From Ulva prolifera (Eukaryota; Chlorophyta; Ulvophyceae; Ulvales; Ulvaceae): DNA of 64,000 nt. Every line of letters begins with the position of its first letter. Positions within the stretch are counted from its first letter, which is position 1. The position numbers were made by a program, and so were the translations under genes. The notes under the pieces are model-generated. The model was not told the DNA's origin, searched no databases, and saw only the letters and a list, made by a program, of their open reading frames with translations. Of this stretch, positions 22,034 through 32,886 are shown piece by piece. Location of the stretch: contig CM041201.1 of NCBI GenBank assembly GCA_023078555.1, positions 2,115,713 to 2,179,712 on the forward strand, given 5' to 3'.

Positions 22034-24634
22034 TCAACACGCCGCTACCTGGCCACAGATCTGCCCCGCCATGCACTGTCCGTCAGCCCACGCTGCCTGT
22101 TCTGCCGCCCCCTCCTGTGCCCCTTCGCCACGTGATGCCCACACCGCAGGGTTCGCCTGCCCGCACACCTCATTGGACTCGGAGGTGGATGCCGCGCACA
22201 AGCTGCAGCTGTCGGCGCGCTGCGCGCTGTGCTGCGAGCTGCACGCTGCGGCCACCGCAGCATGCCACATGCTCTGCCGCAGCCCCGTCTCGAGTGCCAT
22301 CAGGCGCACGTGCCGCCGCAGCAGCTCCCACCGCCGCGCAGCGTGCGACGGCCCCTGCCCGTCTTCGCTGCCCCGTAACGCATGCGTCGCATGCGTGAGC
22401 GGCGACGCGAGGCTTGATGGCGCACTCGCCGCGTACAGCGACCCGTCTGCGCTGCGTGGCGACGCGGCTGCCGTTCCTTTGCCGGCTTGCCGTGAGAACG
22501 GACACCGGCGGTGGGACAGCCGGCAAAGGGTGCGTGCGACGATGTTCTGGCCGCTGCAGCTTCGCCGCTGGCGGCCGTCCTGCGCCAACCAGTCCGTGCC
22601 GGGGGCTTCGCGGCTGCTGCCACTTGAGCACGGAGAGCTGGGGGTGGAGGACGAGGCGTTGGATGACGCGAGGTCGAGCGCGGCCGGGGCCGCCGCGGCG
22701 CGGGGGACGTCTGTGACGAGGTGGGTGGCCGCGTACTTGCACATGGGGCACTTCTCGAGGTGCTGCGCTCGCATCTCCCGCGCGGCGTCGCGTGAGCGTG
22801 CATGGAGGAATGTGAAGGACAGCGCCGCGGCGGTGATGTCCGCGTGTATGTCCCCGCGCATGCGCGGCACGATCCCTTGCCCACTTTTCGCCTCGGAGCG
22901 GCTGCCTGGGCGCAGGCGGTCGAGTTGGGAGAGGGTGTTGAGGCAGGAGAGGCGGGCGGAGGGCGACGCCTCGCACCGTGCTGCAACCGATCGCAGCGCG
23001 CAGCGCACGATGGCGGACGCAGCGTCGTGCTGGTGCGCTGGGGTGGTCAGCTGGGGTGCGGCGGCGTAGGCTGCAGCATGGAGCGCGACTTTGCTGGGGT
23101 GGACGTGCTGCCTGCATACAGGAAAGGCGGTGTGAGTTGTATGCATGGCGCAACGATGGCTGTAGCTGCTGGAGCTCTGTAGCTGTACAGAGCTGGCCGG
23201 AGGGATCCCCACGATACATCCCGGGTCATGCATGCTGCCATTGCATTTGCTATGCGCTGTCGATTCGGAGGAGATTGCCTTGCTGTGTGCGTCTACGGTC
23301 GTCCACTCCTTCTGTAACAAATTCGTCTCGCGCCATTATCCAGAAGACATCTGACCGCAAGGCAACAAGCGCGGCCACGTGCGCGGCAACGTGCTCGGCG
23401 AAACAGGTGTGGTAATGAATGGAGTTGTTGCATATGCCTCAAGATCATGCGATCATGTGGCGGGCGTGATATGGCAGTATGTGGCGACAAGATAGACGGA
23501 TCTGCAAGCTTGGCCGTGCAGGTGACGCACCACAGGCCAGGGCTGCCCAGAACGACGTGATGGTCTCCGCTGAGCTGATCGTAGACGGCCTCTTCAATGA
23601 TGACACCGTCAAGCATGTGTTCTCGGGAGTTGGTCGGGAAAGCAGCGTGCCCGAGAGAGCTTGTGACGTGAGGAGGGTGGGTGCCTTCTCCGTAACTGAG
23701 AGAGAAGAGCCGTCCGCGCAGAAGGTCGAACAGGACGACTGAACACTCGGCATGAGTGAAGATGGAGTCGTGTAGTGGCGTCTGCTTCCTGTAGGCGCTG
23801 TGCAGCTTGACCAGGGCGCTGTACAATGGCGACACACGCGAGCCCGCGGACGAGGCCTGCAGCGTCTTCTTGACCACGGTCACCAGGTGAGCATGTAGGA
23901 ACTTGGCAGACGGTCCAAGCTTTGAGTTGAAGACAGCCACCACGGTGAACGGGCGCCTGCCTTCGAGCTGAGTCTGCAGAAGCGAACTTGATCAGACAAC
24001 GTGGTCAGGCGGTCTGCAGCTTACCCGGCACAGGCAGCATCACGGGTCCAGAAAGCATGTACCCATGTATCCGTGACATATTTGTCGGTGATGTGCAGCC
24101 TGGCGTGGCGCTCGAATCGCAGCGAAGATTTCGCTTGTCGACCGCGTGCATTCAAACCACCATACGAGCAAGCAGACACCGTTGCAGCGATCAGCGTGGT
24201 ATCAGAATATCGACAGCAAATCAAAGGCTGTCAAAAAGGGCATTGATTCATGCAGAATGTACAATTTGTATGGATTTTGGTTATCCGACTGGGCGGCATA
24301 CACTCGTCAGTGGGCTGAGGTCAGCTGGAGGGTAATACACCTAATGTGTGAACAGCTACTGACCGATTTCGCCAGCGCTAAAACGAGCAAAACAGAGGCA
24401 TCGATCCAAATTCACGATCTGATTCTATGACTTTTGCACCTGTGGATGTTAGCCTGGATATGGCACGCCCGGATCGAAACAGTGGCGAGGTCTTACCTCA
24501 GCCAAGAGCAGATCCTTAGAGCGGAATCGCGCTCGCAACGTTGATCCCTTCAAGCTCAGCGAAGCGAGATCTGGGGCTGTTATGTTGGAGTCTAAAAGCT
24601 GCTCTATGCCGGAAAGGCCTTGGGCCGGAAGCAT
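22034..24634 (-). CDS. PP2C-fold pseudophosphatase (catalytic motifs lost)
   Basis: Exons on the minus strand: 24634-24497, 23973-23531 and 23111 onward. The second and third join at GTGCGT in phase, completing the W of GSPGLW. Exon 1 ends SKDLLLAE; exon 2 opens with RRPFTVVAVFNSKLGPSAKF, aligning with the PP2C block V-F-D-G-H-G-G-x-x-A. Further blocks are HAECSVVLFDLLRGRLFSLS (normally a TTA/GST segment leading to GDSR) and HHVVLGSPGLW (normally ILASDGLWD). The metal-ligand Asp of each motif is replaced by Asn, a Tyr-Gly segment and Pro respectively. The GC-rich last exon has CPMCKYAATHL and a helical end (RRWELLRRHVRLMALETGLR). It runs to a stop at 22034, or it may be spliced at GAG|GTGTGC (22169). 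The fold call is from motif order; a catalytically dead, TAB1-like regulatory role is inference. Confidence 0.65.
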
Positions 24635-25965
24635 GCTGCGTGTGCTCAGGAGCGGAGCAGGTTGCAAAGAACGTTATAATAATTAACGTGGTTGTGTCGC
24701 ATAGGAGCGTACAAATGTGTCTGCAAGTAGATATGCATTGGCAGATCACGCCTCTCTTTTGTATAAACAAACAGCTGCGTCGAGACGTTCGTCATTGGGC
24801 AGTGCTAGGAAGCAGCAATACTGGTTGACATCTATCCAGTAAACATGCCAGTAATCGGTGCATGCTTATGCAGTCGCGTTACCTCGAACGTAAGCACCAC
24901 TCAGCCACGGCTGATCATCATCACCACCAGGTGGGAATAACCACTGCGCATGCTTTGCGGCCTCCCGTCAACACCCACACACGCGATTGATGGCAAAATT
25001 CCGATAATTTCCGGCTGCAGCGACCACCAGGTCCCTCACTATCATAACGCTCACGTTCAGGACGGCGATTCAACACGCACAAGCGCGGACCTGTGCTCCA
25101 CAGCTGAGTGACATTCCGCCATGATGATGACCATGCAAGGCCCAACATGGTCAACGCCAGTCCACAGACGCCACAACTGAAGCCACATTCCGCTGGAGGG
25201 GTCATCGACGTGCATAATGGCTCCCACTGTCCACAAACGTTTTTTTGTTACCGAAGCGTTCATGACCGGCACTTGAGCGGCGTTGACAACTGCGTGTACC
25301 ACCTACCTGCGGTCCAACTTCACGGCCTACAAATGCGGTCGTAGGCATCGTCAAGACTACACCATGATCTGAGAGCTGTCGTGCCTGTCACGCCAGAGAT
25401 CTGTAGTCAGGATCGTTCCGCTTCTGGTTACACCCCAGGGCAGCCATCTCCGCAGCAGACACACAACATGGTAGTGCAACGCTCTGATGTTAGATTCTAG
25501 ACCCGGTTTCTGTCATACATAACGGTGGTACCGCACTGTACACACCTCCACCATGGCAGCTGTGCGACATGTGAGCAGAAGGTGTGTACCAGGCAAGACC
25601 CCAGTTCCAATGCTAGCAGCCATCGCCATGCCTGAAGGCATGTATAGTGCTTTATACCAGCACCACATATGCTGCAATCACATGGTGCTTGAGAGATGCA
25701 TCTCGAGAGCGCTGCTTGTGTGACAGCCACTGTCGCATGAACTGGCACACCTGTGCGGAGATTCGGCCCCGTATGAAGGCGAATCTATGTTTGGAAGCTG
25801 GTGCACTTCCTCGTTGAAACCACTGCACCCACCCCCCTGCAGCCCAGTTTGACCGGGTCAGCGTTGCAGACCGACTGCCAACAGTGTCCCACTGACGCAA
25901 CATACACTTCATGGTGCACACTTGCTACTCACTGCAGTGCAGTTGCCGCTCAGGTGACAGTGCAG
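24635..25965. other. Intergenic region, no gene seen
   Basis: About 1.3 kb between the PP2C-like gene start and the first candidate exon at 25966. Short frames only, none with convincing splice sites. It should hold two promoters facing opposite ways. Confidence 0.45.
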
Positions 25966-27307
25966 GTGGAGTAGTGTTCAACCTGGTCTCTGAGCATGGG
26001 CTGCTGACCAACGTGCCACCTGCCTATGTGGCTTTGAGGTGCACCTTGTGCACGTGCACATCCTGCGGCCCAGCTGCAGGCCACGATTGGACATGCTCAG
26101 ACAAGCAGGTGGACAGACTCCTGTCGCTCCAAGCATGAGGAAACACTGGGCTCTGGTGTCACAGCAAGCACTGGCAATATGTGTGGCTTCAAGTGCGTGA
26201 GCCAGGGCCTAGCTGTAGCGCAGGTGTTTGAGGGGTCCTGACCACAATACCGTGCCAATAAGTGATGATGCCTTGCACTTTTCACCTTTGCCAGACTGCA
26301 TGCTGGAGAAGCATCGTACTACAACGACAACTTGCAGATGCTGCGTGATGTACGTGCCTTGGCTATACCAGTGCGTATTATTTTGATGCCGTGCTCCGTC
26401 GCACACAGTTCTGTTCAACACTGGGGTTGCTGCATCCGCTGCATGTGCTCTCAATGCTCCAACCGAGACCCTTCCCTGTGAGTGTGGTAGTGGTACAAGA
26501 GCTGGCCATACTGTTTGAAAGCGACTGTCATACACCCGCATGCATGAACTTCGAGGCTCTGGAGCGCCCACCCTCTCATGTTCTGCCATGCAGTACCTTG
26601 CGTCCATGCAAATTGGCAGCCTTTGGTGTAAAACCATACCTGCGCAATACACGGGTGCACGAATTTTTCACACCCGCTGTGGGTGGTGCTCTCAGAAATA
26701 CTCTGGCCGCTGTGCATTGGCCAGAGATTGCCTTACATGTGGGGTTGCCACAGCAGGATACCAGGCTGACACAGTGACAGCAGAATTACCGTTTCGGTAT
26801 TTATCAAAACCAATACTACCTGCTAAATCAGGCAAGCTTCTTAGGTCCTGTGCATGGGAAGGCCAATGTGGAAGTTGCACAATCACAGGCAGACAAGGCG
26901 GTGGAGATTCTGTTAGAGTCCAGGGCTGCTTCAGTCCTTCTGCCCTCGCCATATCCCATGGCCAAGAAGATCAAGTCCTATTGGTAATCCACAACTTCGT
27001 CCGTTTGTGTAGATCTACCCTTCAGGACGTTTGTTAGGTCGTGATTGCTCATGAATTCCAGCGGTGACATGGACACTTTGTTCCTCAGCTCAAAATCACA
27101 ATCGATGGCAGCAACAGGGAAGATTTCTTGCATATGGCTTTTCATTGGAAGGAACAAACCAGAAACACAAGCTTCATACCACCTGTGCAACGCAAACAGC
27201 AAGCTGCTACGCACGCTGACAGTTCTTCAACAAAATGTCCGGGGGCAAACACACAAGGTGCGATTCACATAAAAGAGATAAGGGGCGCCTTGAATCATGG
27301 AGTTTAA
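25966..27307 (+). CDS. Unidentified spliced gene (partial 5' end)
   Basis: Exons 25966-26038 (GVVFNLVSEHGLLTNVPPAY), 26295-26349 (HAGEASYYNDNLQMLRD, donor GTACGT) and 26784 onward (NYRFGIYQNQYYLLNQASFL, then VEVAQSQADKAVEILLES) join in matching phases. The third exon reaches a TAA at 26985. A donor just before it (TATTG|GTAATC) suggests it continues. A further exon after CCTCAG at 27089 reads LKITIDGSNREDFLHMAFHW and FIPPVQRKQQAATHADSSST to TAA 27305-27307, but this last junction does not close in phase. The start is not found. No family is recognised; the Tyr/Asn-rich third exon is the best-supported piece. The gene converges on OEP21-like. Confidence 0.42.
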
Positions 27308-27537
27308 TGATATGGACCACTGATGAAACTGTACAGGCCAACACACCCCAGCAGCGGCTGGGAAAGGCATTGCACCATAGGCAGCATGCTCAAGGCCGGT
27401 CACATCATCTGTACTCATGTATCATGCAGCAAGTGGTGCCATGACTTGGCCTCAGGGCAATGTTGCGGCGCCCCCAGTGACCTCGAGCCTCAGCACTGGC
27501 CTGACACTATCTTGCAGTGCAGAGGTGCAACGTTTCA

Positions 27538-28921
27538 TCACAAGTCATAAGAGAACAGAACTTGAGGCTTGACACGAGAAGTCTTTGATGTGGATGCTCC
27601 AGAAGCGCCCCGTTGCAGGCCCTCCAGCCATCTCTTGGGGTTGTCGATAGTCACAGTGGCGGCCCAGTTGTTCTCGCGCACTCGCAGCACTGGAGACTGC
27701 AAACAGTGGCCAAGGGCAGTCAGGCTGACGTGATCGCAAGCTCAGCCCAGCGTATCAGCTCACAGTGAAGTTCGAAGAATCCTTGGCCAAACAGTACATA
27801 CTTCAAAGATCTTGTACGTTGTTGTCAACAGGTGATCTACACCGTACAAGTCCAGAACGTGCAAGTGCTTCGATGATCAGTGTTGACAAATTGGGTTGAA
27901 CACAGAAAAACCCAGTTTGCAGACAATTGTCTTCTTATTTCTTGCAATCTATCATCGTGGCTGATTCACTACTGTATGCAAACAGGAACTCACAGACAGT
28001 GTGCAGCGGTGCCATGTAAAACAACTGCAGAGCACAGGAGCTGACATCCGGGAAGACCCATACTTGACCCAGACACTGCTAGCAGGCAATAGTCATAGAC
28101 GGAACTCAGAATCCATTTGTACATTTGAAAGCGTCAACCATGTCACATTTTGGGAGAGCGATACATGTGCCTGTCGTGTGACGCTGCGGTGTGCAGCACA
28201 TCTGCATCATTGTCTGATTGGAATCGTACTACTTTCAAAGGAGCCAGTCTCCCGCTGTTGACCGGGCATGACAAGAGAGCACCAGCGCTCAGCTGTATGT
28301 CATGTTTCTTGGTGAACTTCATTTGCTGCATGCTGGCAATGACTCTCCCTGACAGAGTTGGAGATTGAACCTGCTGATGCACCTCACTGTGAAGGGGGAA
28401 ACTGGTGAACGTGCAGGTCATCACTCCCAAAATAATTAACACTGTCGGCACAAACAGAAGCCTTGTCTGCAGCAGCAGAACACACCTTGAACTTCGTGGC
28501 ATCCCAGTCGCATGCACATCGCAGCTTCAGCCTGGAGCTCCTTTGGCTTCCATGGTGCCATTGGAATTCTTTTTTCATGATGGCGCCAGCATATATTTGT
28601 TCCTGCAGCACAGCGCAACAGGTTGCAGCGTCGTACAGATCCAGAATTCGATTCTGAACAAGCGAAGTGATTCACCTGCATATTCGATCCAAATAGGCAT
28701 CGAGCTCCAGCTCCCACTCTGAGACGCCCGTCAACGAGTCTTTGCTTGCTCCCATGGACAGACATGAACTTCCGTACATAACCATCAACATGCACACTTG
28801 ACCGGGTGGTATTTAGATTCAAATACGCACGGGACACAACGTCGTCGGCGCTGGTCACTTTGAAGCGCCCGCGCAAGTGCGTCGCGCCGTCCGTTAAACT
28901 ATGGCGCAGCTGCGTGTCCAT
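27538..28921 (-). CDS. OEP21-like plastid outer-envelope channel
   Basis: Four minus-strand exons, 28921-28676, 28653-28486, 28370-28233 and 27696-27538, all phase 0, give 236 aa (plant OEP21 is about 175). The intron between exons 1 and 2 in this model is only 22 bases, so the exact splice there is doubtful even though both frames are good. The start MDTQLRHSLTDGATHLRGRF parallels OEP21's short N-terminus. The middle KLRCACDWDATKFK and KFTKKHDIQLSAG follow its strands. The end, VLRVRENNWAATV and then the terminal VLFSYDL, matches the R-E-N-N-W and ...RYDL end of plant OEP21 closely. OEP21 is a small beta-barrel, anion-selective channel for phosphorylated sugars. Alternating hydrophobic residues and a final strand without a tail fit that. 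Divergent from the gene at 29434 across about 510 bases. Confidence 0.82.
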
Positions 28922-29433
28922 TGTACTTCACCACCTAGCGAAGGAGTCACTTAGAGGTGTCAACGTTCTGCAGCACCGGTGTTGTCGGAATCTTTCGTGA
29001 AGAGCATGGGGACGATCGCTGGACGACGCGGCCGGCCCGATGTAAGCGAAACGCAATGCTGATGCGGGGGGAAGCCGAGGTTGTGTGACTCGATGACTGG
29101 GACATCTGCAGTGGTCATACTTGCACCATGCAATCATGCCGCATGGCTCAAGGCACGGTAGAGGGGAAGATACACCGTCGAGGAAGTGGTGACCAAGCAG
29201 GGCGCTGGAAGCCACGCCAAAATCTCGCAGCTTCTGTGCGAACACAGCAATCAGGCAGTAAGATCTGCACCAGATCATTCCAATCGTGTAATTTGTCGCG
29301 TATGAACTGGGATTCAGATCCCCCCGATCAGTCCGGCCCAACCAGCTGAGCAGTAGCGCTTGTTCACACGGATCTACAGTCTAGCAGCTGTATTTACACG
29401 TCCAGAAGAACAGGTTTTAGACGAGGTTTTGAA
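28922..29433. promoter_or_regulatory. Bidirectional promoter interval
   Basis: 512 bases separate the ATG of the OEP21-like gene (-) from the ATG of the unknown gene at 29434 (+). No coding exon is evident. Core promoter elements were not recognised; the call is from geometry. Confidence 0.4.
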
Positions 29434-31097
29434 ATGAGCTGGCCTGCGTGGCTTGGTGGGTCGGGGGACACGGATAAAGCGCTCCAGACCAGTGGGGCAC
29501 TGTCGCGCGAAGTGTTCATCAAGTTTGCCACTCAGTGCAAATCCACATTTTCCTCTCCAGGTAAGTCGTAGTACCTCTTTACGCCGCCAATAATTCAGCC
29601 ACATTCTGAGCAGTGTTTACTGTTCAGAGTTTTTGTTAGAGCTGACAGATGCTGTGAAGACGAAGAAGGTGTGTACACCTGTTCAAAGCAGGAGCTGCAT
29701 CAGAACTGCCGTTGTGGTTCCAAAGCAGCTTTCGTGATGGGTGTGGCCACGCCGGAGAGACGGAAGGCTGCCATCAACATTTGCCGATGCTTGTTTGTGC
29801 CTGCCCATACGTGTGGCAGCTTGCTGACTTCCAACATAGCACTGCCTTAGATTGCATGGCCACAATCTCCCTCAAGCTGATCATGAATCTGCTGCAGGAG
29901 AACCCCGATGACCACATCGAGAAGATGCAGTTTCAGCTGTTCCAAAGCCTGGGCATTCAGGGACACTTTGGCATGAATCAGCTTCGGCTCATTCAAAGGC
30001 GTTTCGGGCAGGATGCCGATGTCATGCAGGCGTTTATGGAGCTTGTCAGCTCGTGCGTCCTGCATAATCTCGCCCATGAGGAACTGTTGCATACTTGCGG
30101 CCACTGCCATCGCCGCCATTTGCCATCGCCGCGACAATGATTTACATGGCCCGGCAGCATTTCCACGTCCTACCACAAACCAGGTCAACGTCATGTCGTC
30201 CAAAATCCAGATGAATATCTTCATGCAGATCGATTGAGCCTCCTGCAACATCTTCTGTAAACATTCCACAGTTTGTCCTCTGAATGCCCCTGCTTCAAGG
30301 GACCCCGCCAGACCTCAGCTGTGATGCAGAGAGGAGCAGGTGCTTGATCAAATCGAGCTATCACCAGAAGCTCTAGCGGGAAAGCAAGCTGTAGGTGAGC
30401 AGCTGCAGCAGTTCCAGGCGCAGATGTGGCAGCTGTCGAGGGAGGTCCCAGAAGCTAAACAAGCCGAGCTCATGGAGGCTGTCGCGGACTCCATGAAGGA
30501 AGCCGCAAACCAGGTCTGTGACCGCATGCATTCCATGGCTCCTGCCACCCACACTCTACGAGTCCACAACTCGCAGCAGCGGTGCATGTATCGTGCACGT
30601 AGCTGTGACAACCGCCGGCCACATTGCTGCTTTCCCCGCGTCTTGGCTTCAATCTCGTCTGACGGCTGCTGGCCCTGGCGCCGATAGCGGCGTGGAGTCC
30701 CTCCTTGCATGCGATTGCTCTGAAGCTCTCTGCCTGGCGTGTAAGCAGGGCGCAAGCCGAAGCTCTGAGCACATGCGTGCGCCCGCAGGTGCCGACGTCA
30801 GAAGGGGCGACCCCGGAGGAGGCGCAGGCTGCGACCCGCGAGCAGATCCGCATCGCCTGCGACGCCCTCTCGCGGCGGGGCTTCCCGGTCCCGGCTGCAG
30901 CCGCAGTGCCTCCCTGCTGCCGCGCAAGCGGGGGCGCATGTGCAAGCGCATGCGAAGCTGTACGTGCTGGGGCGCAGCCCTCGGCGGGTGTGGGCGGGGC
31001 GGCCGTGGCGTCGAGCGCGATGACTGCCGCCGAGCAGGAGCGCTTCCTCAGCACCATGGGGGCCGCCCCAGAGGGCACGCCTGGCCGCCGCAGCTGA
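29434..31097 (+). CDS. Uncharacterised helical protein
   Basis: Five exons, 29434-29560 (donor GTAAGT), 29628-29668, 29820-30052 (donor GTGCGT), 30330-30513 and 30789-31097, close in every phase and give 297 aa. The start MSWPAWLGGSGDTDKALQTS follows an upstream stop-rich region. Segments are EFLLELTDAVKTKK, LDCMATISLKLIMNLLQENP, FGMNQLRLIQRRFGQDADVM and QLQQFQAQMWQLSREVPEAK, all predicted helical. The final exon is GC-rich and Ala/Pro-rich, ending MTAAEQERFLSTMGAAPEG. No signal peptide, membrane segment or known domain is visible. Structure is well supported, function unknown. Confidence 0.6.
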
Positions 31098-31127
31098 CAG
31101 GGCACCTCAACGAGGCCTCCAGAGGCA

Positions 31128-31825
31128 TCAAGCACGGGCGGGCTGCGCGGAAGAATGCAGCGCGGCATGTGGCACCGTGTGAGAATACACCATAAGATCG
31201 ATGCATTGCCGCAGCTTTGTCCGGGCACGGTCTGATCGCATCTGCAGGAGACACTCGTCACCTCGCCGACACCGCATGGGCAGAGGCCCCCAATGCCCGG
31301 AGTGCAGCGGACTTTGCAGCATGGCAGTGGAGGTGTTGCCATGGTCGCGATTGTTCTGGGGTGCATCAACCAACATCAGCAGGTGTAACGCGCTGCACCG
31401 CGTAACTGGGGCACTAGTGGAGTGTGGCCGCGGCAAATTACCTGGAAACTTTCAGATTGACTCAGGAGCAGCTCTGATGGGTTGGTTGCGGTAAGGTGCT
31501 TCACTGTGCACATGATCCCCCGCTGCTGCATAAGTTGAGCACACGAATTGTTGGCTGAGAACGGTATCGAAAATGCACTTGTAGACAGCGAAGCACATAC
31601 ATGTTGCTTGTAGAGGCCATGCATGGGATTAATGTCGGGATTTGTGCCTGATACATCACCAAATGGGAGCCGTGCCCTGTGTGAGTGCTTCCAAGCCAGT
31701 GCCACGAGTGTGTTGGTGAACCTGCCAGCTCGGAATTCCTGCCAGATGTGGCCTGGCATGGCTACATAATACTCGGTGATGGCACTTGACGTGTACAGCT
31801 TGTTCTGCCGCTGAGCTGTGGCCAT
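31128..31825 (-). CDS. Small uncharacterised protein
   Basis: Three minus-strand exons, 31825-31601 (donor CAT|GTATGT), 31525-31442 (donor CAG|GTAATT) and 31241-31128, all phase 0, encode 140 aa. The start MATAQRQNKLYTSSAITEYY continues into MPGHIWQEFRAGRFTNTLVA and LAWKHSHRARLPFGDVSGTN. Exon 3 reads MRSDRARTKLRQCIDL. The stop is 31 bases from the stop of the convergent gene at 31097. No family is recognised. The aromatic/basic first exon resembles small structural proteins; a cilium role is only a guess from the neighbourhood. Confidence 0.55.
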
Positions 31826-32523
31826 CTTTGTTTCTGTACGTGTACAGGGAGGCCTGATCTGGTCACCAGCTACAGCGAACTGGGCGTCAGAAAACCATTG
31901 ACACACGCACGCGCTTGCTGCTGCCTTGCGTTCGGAGGATTGTAACATGTGTGGGCCGTACAACAGTCACCATCGCAAAACCATGTGATCGCAGCCCATT
32001 CTGAAGAAGTGTGCGCAGGCGTCTAGATGCTGCATTCCAACGCGACTCACACCCGAAGTTGCTTCATGCTGCGATCTTCAAGGATGAACATTGAGCAAAT
32101 CTGTGAATTGGCCTGGAACTAAGGACGTGCACTCATTCTTGCTCGGCTACAGCTACCTTGGGCTCACTCTTCTTTTGTTACGCGATCGTCCCGACGGTAT
32201 GTCTTCTTGGACGATGTCGCAAAGCAAAGTACGATTCGGACAGTATGATGGCTCGGTGGCTTAACGTGTGTGTGCGTTTGCATTTCGCTCTCCGACCTAG
32301 CGTGGCTTTGGTGTCTTGTGAAGTGTGTCCGGGTGTGTGGCCCAGGCAGCAGCATCGTGCAGCAACATGCAGTCGTGTGCGTGTCGTGCTCAAACCACAG
32401 GCGTCATGCGCAATACATCGATCTCAGTGGTAAGTGAAAGCGGGGCAAGTGAGACGCAGCTGCTCCTTTCGCGAGCGCCATCCTTGGAAATCGGGCGGTG
32501 CAGGATCTTCGGTGTCAACAAGC
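31826..32523. other. Intergenic region, possible 5' exon
   Basis: About 700 bases between two gene starts facing apart. Near 32368 an ATG opens MQSCACRAQTTGVMRNTSIS ending at GTG|GTAAGT, which could be a short upstream exon of the gene at 32524, but an in-phase acceptor was not established. Confidence 0.35.
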
Positions 32524-32886
32524 ATGCGAGGATCAGGTCATGTCACCGCCTCCGGCGGTATAGCTGTGCCAGCTGCCACTTTTGCGCGCAGGCCGAATAT
32601 CAAGCGTCGAATATCTGTGTGCGCAACACCAGACGTTGATCTTGAAGGAGCCACGCCAGAACCGGTGATAGCTCCCGACCTATGTCAACATTGTGGAGCT
32701 TCACTGTCAGATGTTCCCTTGGGTTGTGATCAAGAAGGCCATAGAGCGGGAGGCATGGGGGCTTTCTTTGAGTGGTGGCCGATCAAAGCATGGGGTCCCT
32801 GCCCCAAAGCCTCCGCTGCTGGGCTTCCGTACACTCGCAAGGGCCAGCCTACCGACGAGATGCTGTTCGGTAAGCAAGACAAGTAG
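32524..32886 (+). CDS. Small probable plastid protein with CxxC and WWPIKAW motif
   Basis: From ATG 32524, 120 aa. The first about 35 residues (MRGSGHVTASGGIAVPAATF, then RRPNIKRRISVCA) look like a chloroplast transit peptide with a V-x-A cleavage site. The mature part begins TPDVDLEG, carries CQHCGASLSD with a following G-C-D-Q-E-G, then FFEWWPIKAWGPCPKA and YTRKGQPTDEMLFG. The Cys pattern and the W-W-P-I-K-A-W-x-P-C-P block look conserved, and I have the impression that plant plastid proteins share them, but I cannot name a family. An upstream exon with an earlier start is possible because the frame is open back to about 32437. Confidence 0.6.
   Translation: MRGSGHVTASGGIAVPAATFARRPNIKRRISVCATPDVDLEGATPEPVIAPDLCQHCGASLSDVPLGCDQEGHRAGGMGAFFEWWPIKAWGPCPKASAAGLPYTRKGQPTDEMLFGKQDK

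Noticed and set aside
21963..23069. A 368-codon plus-strand frame
   Set aside because: Antisense to the GC-rich last exon of the PP2C-like gene, Cys/Ala/Arg-rich with no domain.
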